Source: Anaerolineaceae bacterium
GTDB lineage: Bacteria; Chloroflexota; Anaerolineae; Anaerolineales; Anaerolineaceae
NCBI GenBank assembly: GCA_016841365.1
Contig: JAENZI010000004.1
Coordinates: 124,001-188,000, forward strand
DNA length: 64,000 nucleotides
Reading direction: 5' to 3'
Of the stretch, positions 34,225 to 43,043 are shown one piece after another (position 1 is the stretch's first letter; every line of letters begins with the position of its first letter). Below the pieces are notes generated by a model that saw only the letters and a program-made list of their open reading frames with translations, had not been told where the DNA came from and ran no database searches. Made by a program: the position numbers and the translations under genes.

Positions 34225-35097
34225 ATGAACACAATAAATCATCCGCCCTTACCCTGGGGCACACGCACCTTCATCATGGGCATCATTAATGTCACCCCAG
34301 ACAGCTTTTCAGGTGACGGATTGGTCCAACGCGAAGAACCGGTAGATTCTGCTGTTGCCCAGGCAGCGCAATTCTTGCGCGAAGGTGCGGATATTCTGGA
34401 TGTTGGTGGTGAGAGTACGCGGCCGGGGTCAGCACCGGTCAGTGAGGAAGAAGAGCTGGAGCGAGTTATCCCCACCATTCAGGCGATCCATAAAGCCTTC
34501 CCGGATGCGTTGATCTCGGTTGATACCTACAAGTCTAACGTTGCAAATCGGGCTTTGGAAGCCGGTGCTGCCTGGGTGAATGACATTTGGGGACTGCGAG
34601 CCGACCCGGCGCTGCCGGAGGTCGTTGCTCAATTCCAGGCGCCAGTGATCCTGATGCATAACCGTTTGCAGCCAGGTTCTGCTGAAGTAGGTGAACGGTT
34701 GGGCGGCAGGTATGTGGGTACAGATTATGAAGACTTGATAGGGGATATCTGCCAGGAGCTGTTAGGCAGTGTTGATATCGCACATAAGGCTGGTATCCCG
34801 GATGAGCGCATCATCCTCGACCCGGGTATTGGCTTTGGGAAGACTACCGCTCAGAACCTGGCTCTGGTGGACCGTTTGGATGAGTTCAAGGTATTGGGCT
34901 ACCCGCTTTTAGCTGGGCCTTCGCGAAAATCGTTCATTGGTTACACGCTGGATCTTCCACCCGATGAGCGTGTGGAGGGGACGGCAGCAGCCGTTGCGAT
35001 TTGCATCGATCGCGGGGCAGATATTGTGCGTGTGCATGATGTAGGGGTAATGGCGCGGGTTGCCCAGATGACCGACGCCATTGTGCGAGGGGGATAA
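34225..35097 (+). CDS. folP: Dihydropteroate synthase
   Basis: 290-aa enzyme that joins p-aminobenzoate to 6-hydroxymethyl-dihydropterin diphosphate in folate synthesis. Signature 1 GIINVTPDSFSGDG and signature 2 ILDVGGESTRPGS are both present, with VNDIWGLRADP, ILDPGIGFGK and AGPSRKSFIG further on. I choose the ATG at 34225 because AAAAGGA ends 5 bases before it and it gives the normal enzyme length; in-frame ATGs at 34165 and 34177 overlap the lipoprotein gene. No other folate genes adjoin it. Confidence 0.93.
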   Translation: MNTINHPPLPWGTRTFIMGIINVTPDSFSGDGLVQREEPVDSAVAQAAQFLREGADILDVGGESTRPGSAPVSEEEELERVIPTIQAIHKAFPDALISVDTYKSNVANRALEAGAAWVNDIWGLRADPALPEVVAQFQAPVILMHNRLQPGSAEVGERLGGRYVGTDYEDLIGDICQELLGSVDIAHKAGIPDERIILDPGIGFGKTTAQNLALVDRLDEFKVLGYPLLAGPSRKSFIGYTLDLPPDERVEGTAAAVAICIDRGADIVRVHDVGVMARVAQMTDAIVRGG

Positions 35098-35141
35098 TTT
35101 AGAATTATATATGAATGCAAAATTAATGGAGAATTTTGGCC

Positions 35142-36089
35142 TTAATCCAGCAAATCGTGAACATTCTGTATCGCGTCATCCAACGAAGCACCTAAAAAGA
35201 CTCCGGGCACCTGATCACGCGCTTGCGGATTTTCATTGAAATAACGTCCGCCAAATCCAAGTTTGGGTTTTGAGGGTAATTTATCAAGCATTGCTTGCAT
35301 TTTATATAGCTGACGGGCGGAAAGCTCTGAACTCACCGAGAGGATGATCATATCCGGGTTTGCATCCTCTGCATACATCACCAGGTCTTCAACAGGCAGA
35401 TCGGCGCCTAAAAATTCCACCTGATACCCCTCTCTTCGCAGGAGGACCGATAGCATCAGGGCGGCAATTTCATGGAACTCTTCGGGTCCACACCCGATCA
35501 GCAGGCTGGGTGCCTGGGAATAAATCGGGAAGGCTTGCAGTAGTTGCATCAGGATCCCGCGGATAAAGGCTGAGGCGAAATGTTCTGTCGCAATGCGGAT
35601 CTCTCCCCGATACCAGGCTTCACCAATTTCATACAAGCATGGATAAAAAATTTCAAAAAAGATCGTCTTCAGGTCATACATGCTCTGCACAGAATCCATG
35701 ATCTTTCGGGCTGCTGCCTCATCATGTTTTGTGAGCGCCTGGAATAATTTCTCGGCATAGGTTTTTGGCGGGAATTCTGGTGTTTTGGAAGGTGCAGGCG
35801 CTAAGACTGTCGGCAGGGCTTCAGGCCAGATGCCGTTGCTGCGAAAACCCTTATATTCACGCACTGCGCTGCTGATTGAAAGCCCTTCGTCCAAACGATG
35901 GGTAATCCAGCGCACGACTTCGATATCGCGATCCGAATAAAGGCGATAGTTGTTATCGAGGCGTTCCGGCTCCAAAAGGTCGTAGCGGCGTTCCCAGGCA
36001 CGCAGCGTGACCGGGCGCACGCCAGTTCTTTCGCTGAGGATGCGGATGGTGTATTTGGGTTCTTTCGAAAACTCTGCTATCGAAGCCAT
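35142..36089 (-). CDS. MerR-family regulator with cobalamin-binding domain (CarH/LitR-type, putative light sensor)
   Basis: 315 aa. N-terminal MerR winged helix (IRILSERTGVRPVTLRAWERRY), a four-helix cap domain (about 108-190) and a Rossmann B12-binding domain (about 193-313). The cap has Trp159 followed by nine residues and Glu169-His170, the Wx9EH motif of adenosylcobalamin photoreceptors such as CarH. The B12 domain keeps Glu204-x-His206, the lower-ligand His, although the last Gly of the ExHxxG motif is Ala. It probably represses DNA in the dark and releases it in light. Targets are unknown; no carotenoid or photolyase gene is in the window. It is 43 bases downstream of the CapA-like gene and may be co-transcribed. 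Confidence 0.87.
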   Translation of the reverse strand: MASIAEFSKEPKYTIRILSERTGVRPVTLRAWERRYDLLEPERLDNNYRLYSDRDIEVVRWITHRLDEGLSISSAVREYKGFRSNGIWPEALPTVLAPAPSKTPEFPPKTYAEKLFQALTKHDEAAARKIMDSVQSMYDLKTIFFEIFYPCLYEIGEAWYRGEIRIATEHFASAFIRGILMQLLQAFPIYSQAPSLLIGCGPEEFHEIAALMLSVLLRREGYQVEFLGADLPVEDLVMYAEDANPDMIILSVSSELSARQLYKMQAMLDKLPSKPKLGFGGRYFNENPQARDQVPGVFLGASLDDAIQNVHDLLD

Positions 36090-36132
36090 ATCATTAACCT
36101 CTGAGAAACTTTAGACAATCCTGATACTGATT

Positions 36133-37896
36133 TTACCGTGAAATCCAATCACTGGCGGTAAATAACACATCCAGGAAGGTTGATCTTTCGGCAGCAGTCA
36201 TCGGCCGGGGTTGGGCATAATCTTCCAACATTGCGGTCAGCAATTCTGTGCTGAGGTGTTTGCCATTGTAAAATGTGTGGCGCTGGATGACCTCCCAGCG
36301 GGTCCTGAGGATTTGATTACCGTAATCATCAATAATGCCCATCTGATCAAAAAACAAATTTCCCAGCCCATAATCGATGAAGGTGCTGTCTGTGAACGCC
36401 ATGCCTTTCGGCAAGTGTGCCTGGCTGCCGTTGAGGATCACAGGGCTGGCATCGGCGATTCGCCCAAAGTCGCGGATATGATGAGATTCTGGCTGGTGGT
36501 AATAGTCTTCATAATACTGAAAGGTAGCAATGGGCAGGTAACCTTCCTTGCGCAAGCGGATGATCTCATCTGCCATCCATTGATAATCACCGCAGGGTGC
36601 CGCACCACCGTGTTCATCTGTTGCCCATGCAAAGTCCGGCCCGGGGGCGTTGCAGCCAATGAAGGCTAATTGGTTACCGTTATGAGTGATGAGTGCAGGG
36701 GATTTTGCGTCTGCCAGGTCTTCACCCCCGCCAAAATAAAGCATATCCCGCTCGCGATATAGATTAAGGCTGAAGGGCACCACATCCACGCCATACATAT
36801 GTAAGGAGTCATTATTGTGATTGCCTGTCAGCTCGATGATATCTGCGCCGATATATTCAAATAACTTGATGTAAGCAGGGTTACTGCAAAAGAAAAGCAA
36901 TCTTGAATTTGGGTTTGGGAAGGGGCAATTTTCGTAGAAGGATACCTCGTTGCTGATGTGGGTGATATCGGCGCCTGTCAGCCAATCTACGATTTGCTCG
37001 CCTGGATAAAGGATGCCCTTGGTTTCCATCCTGTATGCGGTTGCCCTCACCAGGGCAGTGACACCGGTCATGACCAGGGTCGTCATCTTGTCAGGTTCGC
37101 GGTTGGTGGGTTTGATAGCCGCCAGGATGCTTTTCAGGTCAGCCATCTCTTCCCCGGTTTGTGTGTGGACGAGTGTGAATCTAAAAGAAAGGGGATAGGT
37201 TTGAGGTTCAAAGCCCTTATGGAGCGGTGAAAAGCCGTCAATGCTGAGCACTTTCAATCGCGGGGTGAGCGCGTCAAAGGGGAGGATCACCCAGGCGTTT
37301 TCATCCCACAGCGTGTCTATCTCAGGGAGTGATTGGTAGGTGAGGGTGGTCACGTCTGAGGGTGCTCCCCAAGCGGCGCTCAGGCTGGCAGCAAGCTCAT
37401 CGGGAACATACAATCTTGATGGCGAGGTAAAGTCGCTGGCTGGTGAACCCTGCCAGAGCGATTGCAGGTCGGCTGATGAAACATCGTCCCTCAGGGTGGG
37501 GAAGGGTGCTGCCAGGGCATAGACCCATTCTGAAGTGTGCAGAATTTCGCCGGCAGGGGCATCTTCTGCTAAGCCAAACCAGAGTGATGCCTGTGGGCTA
37601 TCGGACAGTGTAATGTTGCTCAAATCTTGTGTTGAAAGAATCCCTTGTGGGAGGGGTTCAGCAATGTAGAGGGTCGGGTTTGCAGGTGTTGGCGTTGTTG
37701 TGGCTTCTGCGATGGCCGCTGTCGGGACAGCGGCTGTTTGGGCTGGCGTGGTGCTTTCAGCGGTGGAACTGGCTTTGGGTAAATCCGTTGTAAGTGTCGT
37801 GCCTTGAGATGTCGCACAGCCTGCAATTAACAAGCCTAGAATAATCAGTAGTAAAGGTGATGTTGATGCTTTGCTGATGTTTGCGTGGGTTTTCAT
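36133..37896 (-). CDS. CapA-family lipoprotein with an N-terminal solute-binding-like region
   Basis: 587 aa. Lipobox LIAGC (Cys27), Thr/Pro-rich linker, a region of about 200 residues (90-280) resembling half of a periplasmic binding protein (SEWVYALAAPFPTLRDDVSS, LYVPDELAASLSAAWG), then a CapA/PgsA metallophosphatase-like domain (about 300-560) with ADITHISNEVSF, IELTGNHNND and LNGSQAHLPKG. CapA proteins take part in poly-gamma-glutamate or capsule assembly, though no capBC genes are here. The start ATG at 37896 is fixed by the lipobox; a minus-strand TATAAT lies at 37935-37940. The usual CapA motif GDxxxxR at the domain start is changed to TGVTALVRA. Confidence 0.82.
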   Translation of the reverse strand: MKTHANISKASTSPLLLIILGLLIAGCATSQGTTLTTDLPKASSTAESTTPAQTAAVPTAAIAEATTTPTPANPTLYIAEPLPQGILSTQDLSNITLSDSPQASLWFGLAEDAPAGEILHTSEWVYALAAPFPTLRDDVSSADLQSLWQGSPASDFTSPSRLYVPDELAASLSAAWGAPSDVTTLTYQSLPEIDTLWDENAWVILPFDALTPRLKVLSIDGFSPLHKGFEPQTYPLSFRFTLVHTQTGEEMADLKSILAAIKPTNREPDKMTTLVMTGVTALVRATAYRMETKGILYPGEQIVDWLTGADITHISNEVSFYENCPFPNPNSRLLFFCSNPAYIKLFEYIGADIIELTGNHNNDSLHMYGVDVVPFSLNLYRERDMLYFGGGEDLADAKSPALITHNGNQLAFIGCNAPGPDFAWATDEHGGAAPCGDYQWMADEIIRLRKEGYLPIATFQYYEDYYHQPESHHIRDFGRIADASPVILNGSQAHLPKGMAFTDSTFIDYGLGNLFFDQMGIIDDYGNQILRTRWEVIQRHTFYNGKHLSTELLTAMLEDYAQPRPMTAAERSTFLDVLFTASDWISR

Positions 37897-37983
37897 AAGA
37901 TAGAAGCCTGATTTGTCGATGTTGAACAATGCCGATTATAACCCCGATGATTTCTAAGTGAAAACTTTTGCTCACAAATGATG

Positions 37984-38021
37984 AAAAACTCCCCTGGCTT
38001 GCACCGTGCAAACCAGGGGAG
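37984..38021 (-). terminator. Intrinsic terminator after the DUF4332 gene
   Basis: Long stem CTCCCCTGG..TTGCA / TGCAA..CCAGGGGAG (37989-38021) followed by TTTTT on the minus strand. Confidence 0.92.
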
Positions 38022-38051
38022 CCGGAAAAGTCTATTGGATAAGTATAAGTC

Positions 38052-38456
38052 TTAGTAGTGGATCATCCGGGGCATGGTCTTGGCCTGTGCGACCCAATCG
38101 CTCACCTGACGTTGGGATGGGAGCTGGCGCACAAGTTTTTTCATGTCGTTGGTTTCGACCAGTTTGGCATACAGGTTTTCAGGGTTTCGCTGAGCAAGTT
38201 CTGGAACGGTATCCACACCGGCTTCTTCTAACAAGTCGGAATATTCTTCACCGACGCCCTTAATGCGGAAGAGATCGGCATGATTGACCCATTCCAGGAT
38301 CAGGCTAGCATCGATGCCAGATTTTTCAGCAAGTTCCTCACGGCCTTTGGGTGTGGCACCCTTCTTCAGCAGTTTGTTGGTGGTCTTGATTCCAAGCGCG
38401 ATCAAGCGTTCTGCATAAACTGGACCAATGCCTTCAACATCAATAATTTTTGCCAT
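38052..38456 (-). CDS. DUF4332 helix-hairpin-helix protein
   Basis: 134 aa. Two helix-hairpin-helix units: VEGIGPVYAERLIALGIKT (about 7-25) and IKGVGEEYSDLLEEAGVDT (about 64-82), typical of DUF4332. Such units bind DNA without sequence preference or serve as protein contacts; no exact role is known. The ATG follows AAGGAGA. It is a single-gene unit with a strong terminator. Confidence 0.88.
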   Translation of the reverse strand: MAKIIDVEGIGPVYAERLIALGIKTTNKLLKKGATPKGREELAEKSGIDASLILEWVNHADLFRIKGVGEEYSDLLEEAGVDTVPELAQRNPENLYAKLVETNDMKKLVRQLPSQRQVSDWVAQAKTMPRMIHY

Positions 38457-38620
38457 TTAAATCTCCTTTTTTGGTGGCTCATCTAAATATCTTGCATAAA
38501 GCAACATATTTGATACAGGTTGTTTCAAGCGTTTGCTATTTCTGCTTTTATTATAAAGCATCTTTTGATATTTTGACAACTATTGTCTTGTTTTTATCAG
38601 ACTAAAAAATAAAACCGGAT

Positions 38621-38626
38621 TATAAT
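38621..38626 (+). promoter_or_regulatory. -10 box of a possibly leaderless promoter for the MFS gene at 38636
   Basis: TATAAT ends 9 bases before the ATG; no Shine-Dalgarno site and no clear -35 box. Confidence 0.5.
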
Positions 38627-38635
38627 TTCAGGGTT

Positions 38636-39811
38636 ATGTCTAAATCGCGCATCAAAATCAACCTGCAAATTCTTCTGTTCACCATCAACCGGACGGTGTT
38701 TAACACCAGTTACCGTATGGTCTATCCCTTCTTGCCGGTGTTTGCCCAATATTTAGGGGTCGAACCGGGTTCGTTGGCGTTGGGGCTGTCCATCCGCTCA
38801 TTTTTAGGTGTGTTTGGGCCATTTTTGGCGACGGTTGCCGATACCCACGACCGCAAGACGGGCATGTTATTGGGGATTGGGCTGTTCACGGCTGGCAGCG
38901 GTGTGGTCGGGTTGTGGCCTTCTTTTTGGTCTTTCATCCTCGGCACAAGCCTGGTTTTGCTCGGCAACGGGGTATTTATCCCATCAATGAACGCCTATCT
39001 GGGGGATCACATCCCCTTCGAAAAGCGGGGCAGGGTCTTGGCGATCACGGAGCTTAGCTGGGCTTTGGCGTTTATTGGGGGCATTCCGCTGGTTCGAGTT
39101 TTGATCGAATCAATCTCCTGGGTCATGCCATTTTTTCTCTTTGCAGCGTTGGGTGTCATCCTCTTTTTGACCTTCGCATGGGTGCTGCCTTCCAATAGTA
39201 TTGCCAAGACAGAAGAAAACACCATCTGGAAGAACTTGTGGCGTGTGGTCAGTTTTTGGCCTGCATTGGCTGGCTTGCTGATGGGGATTTTATTCACTGG
39301 CGCGAATGAGACCGTAAACCTGATGTTTGGCGTGTGGATTGAAGACCGATTTGGGCTTGATTTTACCTTGCTGACCGTCGCTTCAATTGCCATCGGTGTT
39401 TCGGAGCTGGGTGGTGAGGTTGTTTCAGGGTTATGGTTGGACGCAGTGGGCAAACGGCGGATGATCTGGATCTGCCTTGGGTTAAACAGCCTGGCTGCTG
39501 TTTTGCTGCCGTTAACGGGTGGCAAATTGGCCTGGGCTTTGGTCGGTTTAGGGTTCTTCTACATCACATTTGAGGTAGTGCTGGTCAGCACACTGACGTT
39601 GATGAGCGAGATTGTGCCCGATGCGCGGGCTACGATGACTGCAGCAACCGTGGCTGGGTTCTCACTTGGGCGGATGCTGGGCGACTTAATCGCGCCCGGG
39701 CTGTATAACATCAGCTTTTGGGCGATCTGTTTGGCGGCAGTCGCGCTCAACTTTTTGGCAGCAGGCTTTTTGACCCAGGTGAAAGTCCGCAAATCAGCAG
39801 AGGTGTTCTAA
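38636..39811 (+). CDS. Major facilitator superfamily transporter
   Basis: 391 aa, about 12 helices. Loop 2-3 carries TVADTHDRKTGMLLGIGLF, a relaxed MFS signature, and TM5 has LAITELSWALAFIGGIPLV. No substrate can be predicted. It appears to be a single gene; the next gene (39952, minus strand) is a second, distinct MFS protein and the two are convergent. Codon use looks like that of its neighbours. Confidence 0.82.
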   Translation: MSKSRIKINLQILLFTINRTVFNTSYRMVYPFLPVFAQYLGVEPGSLALGLSIRSFLGVFGPFLATVADTHDRKTGMLLGIGLFTAGSGVVGLWPSFWSFILGTSLVLLGNGVFIPSMNAYLGDHIPFEKRGRVLAITELSWALAFIGGIPLVRVLIESISWVMPFFLFAALGVILFLTFAWVLPSNSIAKTEENTIWKNLWRVVSFWPALAGLLMGILFTGANETVNLMFGVWIEDRFGLDFTLLTVASIAIGVSELGGEVVSGLWLDAVGKRRMIWICLGLNSLAAVLLPLTGGKLAWALVGLGFFYITFEVVLVSTLTLMSEIVPDARATMTAATVAGFSLGRMLGDLIAPGLYNISFWAICLAAVALNFLAAGFLTQVKVRKSAEVF

Positions 39812-39885
39812 TCAGGTGGGAGATAGGGCATTTTGATTATGCCTCGCCGTGTTGACGATGATTACTATTGAAAATAAAAAAGCGC

Positions 39886-39929
39886 CTGAAGTTCAGTGAG
39901 GATGATAACCTCATAACTCCATCAGGCGC
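39886..39929 (-). terminator. Terminator after the MFS gene at 39952
   Basis: Stem GCGCCTGA / TCAGGCGC (39892-39899, 39922-39929) with an inner helix, then TTTTTTATTTT on the minus strand. Confidence 0.85.
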
Positions 39930-39951
39930 ATATTCTTAATCCCAATCGAAA

Positions 39952-41241
39952 TTAATCGCTTACCTCAATTGGCACGGTCGCTATTTTGTGCTGCATGCCA
40001 TCAGGTTTTGATGTATTGCTTTTGTTTTCAGGCAAGCGGAATTTGAAGTAGATGGGCACCATGATTAGCAGGGATGCACAGGCGGTGACAATGAACGGTG
40101 CCCGCGGGCTGATCGCCTCCCACATTTTGGCACCTAACCAGGGGGCAGGCAAAGCAATTAATCCCCGGCTGCTATAAAACACACCCGAGAAAGCGCCCAG
40201 CATCTTGGCAGGCACCACCTTGGTGATCAGTGATTGGTAGGCAGGCCCCAGCATGCCGCCGCCCAAACCGAACACTGCCCAGCTGATTGCAAAAGTGAGA
40301 AAGCTATCTGCCCTTAAGAAGACCATAAATGCTGTGAAGATCAATGCGAATCCGCCGATCAGCGGCAGGCGTTCACCGTGCTTATCCACCAGTTTGCCCG
40401 AAAGCAGCGGGATGAACATGGCTGCAATCGCGCTGATGGAGCCCAGTGTGCCAATTTCTGCCAGACCGATATTGGCGATTTTTTCAAGGTAAAGGGGTTG
40501 CAGTTCGCCCGACATGCGGAAGGCGATATCGGCGATCCCATCGGTCAGGAAGATCCAGGTGATCACACCACCGCCGACAAGCAGGCCTACCATCCTGGCC
40601 ATGGTGGTTTTGAAGGAGTGCATCGTCAGCTTTTCGGTGGCGTTTTGCTTGGCTGAGGATTTCATTGTGGTAGCCATCCAGATGCGCAAACAGGCTGCCG
40701 CGCCATATAAGACACCAGAAACAGCCAGCATCCCTTTGAACCCAATCCACCCGGCCAGCAAGCCGCCCAAAGGTGGCCCAATCACACCTGTGATTTGAAA
40801 AATGGTGTTGGTCATTCCAAAGACTTTACCGCGGTTGGCTTCTGCGGAATTTTCAGCGATGAAAGCCTGGAAACTAGGTCCGACCAATGCATAAGGGATT
40901 TGATGAATGGCAAGGGCGACGATCATCCACTGCCAGGTAGGAGCCAAAAACATGGCTGCATAACCAATTGTGCCGCCGATGCTGCCGATAGCTACCGCGC
41001 GTAACCGTCCGATCGAATCGGACATCCAGCCGCCGAAAACCTGCAAGATAAGGATGACAACCGAGGTCAGGGTGAATACCAGGCCGACATCGGTGATATC
41101 AGCACCGAGGTCTGTCAGGTAAAGGGGAATGAGCATCGGCGTCATCATACCTGCGATGTTTGCCAGCACCATCGCCAGCATGAACCAGCGCAAGATCGGG
41201 CTGAGGATGGGTTGTTTCTCGGTTTTTGATTCTGATTGCAT
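39952..41241 (-). CDS. Major facilitator superfamily transporter (drug-efflux type)
   Basis: 429 aa, 12 helices. VFGGWMSDSIGRLRAVAIGS is a good loop 2-3 signature, GLVFTLTSVVILILQ precedes it, and FQITGVIGPPLGGLLAGW in TM5 resembles motif C of drug:H+ antiporters (GxxxGPxxGG). An exporter is therefore likely. Start ATG 41241 is preceded by AAAGGAA; the in-frame TTG at 41277 lies upstream of that site. The gene appears to stand alone. Confidence 0.83.
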   Translation of the reverse strand: MQSESKTEKQPILSPILRWFMLAMVLANIAGMMTPMLIPLYLTDLGADITDVGLVFTLTSVVILILQVFGGWMSDSIGRLRAVAIGSIGGTIGYAAMFLAPTWQWMIVALAIHQIPYALVGPSFQAFIAENSAEANRGKVFGMTNTIFQITGVIGPPLGGLLAGWIGFKGMLAVSGVLYGAAACLRIWMATTMKSSAKQNATEKLTMHSFKTTMARMVGLLVGGGVITWIFLTDGIADIAFRMSGELQPLYLEKIANIGLAEIGTLGSISAIAAMFIPLLSGKLVDKHGERLPLIGGFALIFTAFMVFLRADSFLTFAISWAVFGLGGGMLGPAYQSLITKVVPAKMLGAFSGVFYSSRGLIALPAPWLGAKMWEAISPRAPFIVTACASLLIMVPIYFKFRLPENKSNTSKPDGMQHKIATVPIEVSD

Positions 41242-41503
41242 GATCTTTTCCTTTCGAATTTTCCGATGCGTATCCAAGGACTTCGAATGGCGCGGGGATA
41301 TGACTGTGTGGTTTGCAACTGTTTACAGTATATGAAAGAAAAGACCACTGTGGTATGACCCCAAGGATGGATTTCCCCCTGGCCTTGTGGATAGGTTGGA
41401 TAAACCAGATGGCTTGCTCAGATCTGGTGTTATGTTTGATTATTGAATTTTGTTGCTTTTTTCTAAATTATGCCGTGCGCATAGTAATTAAATATTCTTA
41501 TTT

Positions 41504-42085
41504 TCACCACACGTGAGGTAGTAGACGCCATGAGTCTTGGGCGTATTCATCGAATTGTTCGCCAAACCAATTATGCAAAGAGGTTTCTTCAACCGTGATC
41601 CGGTACATAACTGCGGGGATCCCTCCAACAACAGCTATTATCAATCCGCCCCAACTTCCTATGCACAAAGGGATACCGAGGAACAGGCATAATAACCCTA
41701 AGTAGGCAGGGTGACGGATTTTTTGATAAATTCCCTCCGTAATTAACTGGTGCTTTTCTGAGGTTTCCACATGCACGCTATATTGTTTCCCAAGGTCACG
41801 TCTGGCGATGAAACGCAGCGCTAACCCAACGATGATTAAGATCAAACCAATTATTCTCAAAAGCCACTGGTTTTGATTGAAGGTCGTCCAATTTAATGTC
41901 CAGACATCCAAAATGGCAAAAAACATTGCCCCATACCAGAAGATATTGATCAACCAAAATGAGATTTGTGATTGTTTGCGACCTTTTTCCTGCCGCTGCT
42001 TGAAGAGCGAAAAACCACGCTCCATCAATGACCAAAGAATGAAACCTCCTAAACCGAGATATTCAAAGAGTCTAACAAGATCCAT
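41504..42085 (-). CDS. ICMT/PEMT-family membrane methyltransferase-like protein
   Basis: 193 aa, about five membrane helices. The C-terminal half has the family signature GIYQKIRHPAYLGLLCLFLG and ends EETSLHNWFGEQFDEYAQDSWRLLPHVW, as in isoprenylcysteine carboxyl methyltransferases and related bacterial proteins that use SAM. The substrate in bacteria is usually unknown. A near-perfect ribosome site (GGAGGTAACG) precedes the ATG. No neighbour explains the role. Confidence 0.85.
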   Translation of the reverse strand: MDLVRLFEYLGLGGFILWSLMERGFSLFKQRQEKGRKQSQISFWLINIFWYGAMFFAILDVWTLNWTTFNQNQWLLRIIGLILIIVGLALRFIARRDLGKQYSVHVETSEKHQLITEGIYQKIRHPAYLGLLCLFLGIPLCIGSWGGLIIAVVGGIPAVMYRITVEETSLHNWFGEQFDEYAQDSWRLLPHVW

Positions 42086-42191
42086 CGTTACCTCCTTCTT
42101 GGATAGTGTTTAAAAGCACTCGCAAATTTCACTCAAAAATTTCTTTTAATAGTATATCGATTTCAGATCCGAGCTACAAGCGAGTTATTGC

Positions 42192-43034
42192 TTATTTTGT
42201 GATCTCCACCTGCCACTCGGGCCCATAGCCAATTTCAAACATCTCGCTGAAGCTCCCCCGGTTGACCGCAACAGCCACGCGCATGAGCTCATTGTTATAG
42301 AGCATTGGTTCACCTGGTTCGGCGTAACCAAACGATTTTTCAAACAGCAGTTTTTGAGAGAAAGCCACCTGTCCCTCGTGGCGGATTGTGAGCTGCACCC
42401 GGGTGCCAAAGTCAAAACCTGCCTCAAAGAAATCCTTTAATGGGATATTGGTCCAAATATTACCGAAATTCGGATCGTTAATTTCGAAGATGCCCAGTGC
42501 ATGGCCTTCGCTGATCACGGGTTCGTGCATGGCATGAGAGATGATGTGTTTTACGTCATATTTTGAGCCGACCTGCTCAAATGTAATTTTGCCGCTGGCG
42601 AGTTTTGCCGCGCAATAGGAAAAAAGATCCCGACCGTGGAATACGCTCACACCTTCGGTGTTCTTCCCCTTCAATCGATTGGTGTTTTCGTCGATCTCCC
42701 GCACCTCCTCGATCCCCACCCAGTTTTTGAGATGGGTCAGTGAGCCGTTGTCGGGAGTGACAACGTAGTAACCATCAGAAGTCTTGGCAACGCAAGCCTT
42801 GCGCTCGGTGCCGACACCTGGGTCAACGACGGATACAAAAATGGTGCCCTTCGGCCAAAATGCCATGGATTGATAGAGTCGGTACGAGGCACTCCAGGTA
42901 TCAAATTTCGGGATTTCGTGTGTCCCGTCGATGATCTCCAGATCATGGTCAACGCTTTTTACCACGCCATACATGGCACAAACAGCGCCTTCTTTATAAG
43001 TAAAATCAGTTTGATATACGAGAATAGGCTTCAT
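42192..43034 (-). CDS. SAM hydrolase / SAM hydroxide adenosyltransferase (DUF62)
   Basis: 280 aa. Enzymes of this family split S-adenosylmethionine into adenosine and methionine with water. Active-site motifs are intact: TDF (9-11), VVDPGVGTERK with Asp71 and Arg78, TPDNGSLT (94-100), and FHGRDLF with His133, giving the Asp-Arg-His triad. The C-terminal domain (about 155-278) binds the adenosine part. It is the last gene of the ECF transporter transcript, 9 bases after ecfT, with a strong AGGAGG before the ATG, so the transporter and the enzyme probably act on one pathway, perhaps adenosine or methionine handling. Confidence 0.9.
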   Translation of the reverse strand: MKPILVYQTDFTYKEGAVCAMYGVVKSVDHDLEIIDGTHEIPKFDTWSASYRLYQSMAFWPKGTIFVSVVDPGVGTERKACVAKTSDGYYVVTPDNGSLTHLKNWVGIEEVREIDENTNRLKGKNTEGVSVFHGRDLFSYCAAKLASGKITFEQVGSKYDVKHIISHAMHEPVISEGHALGIFEINDPNFGNIWTNIPLKDFFEAGFDFGTRVQLTIRHEGQVAFSQKLLFEKSFGYAEPGEPMLYNNELMRVAVAVNRGSFSEMFEIGYGPEWQVEITK

Positions 43035-43043
43035 TGTGTCCTC

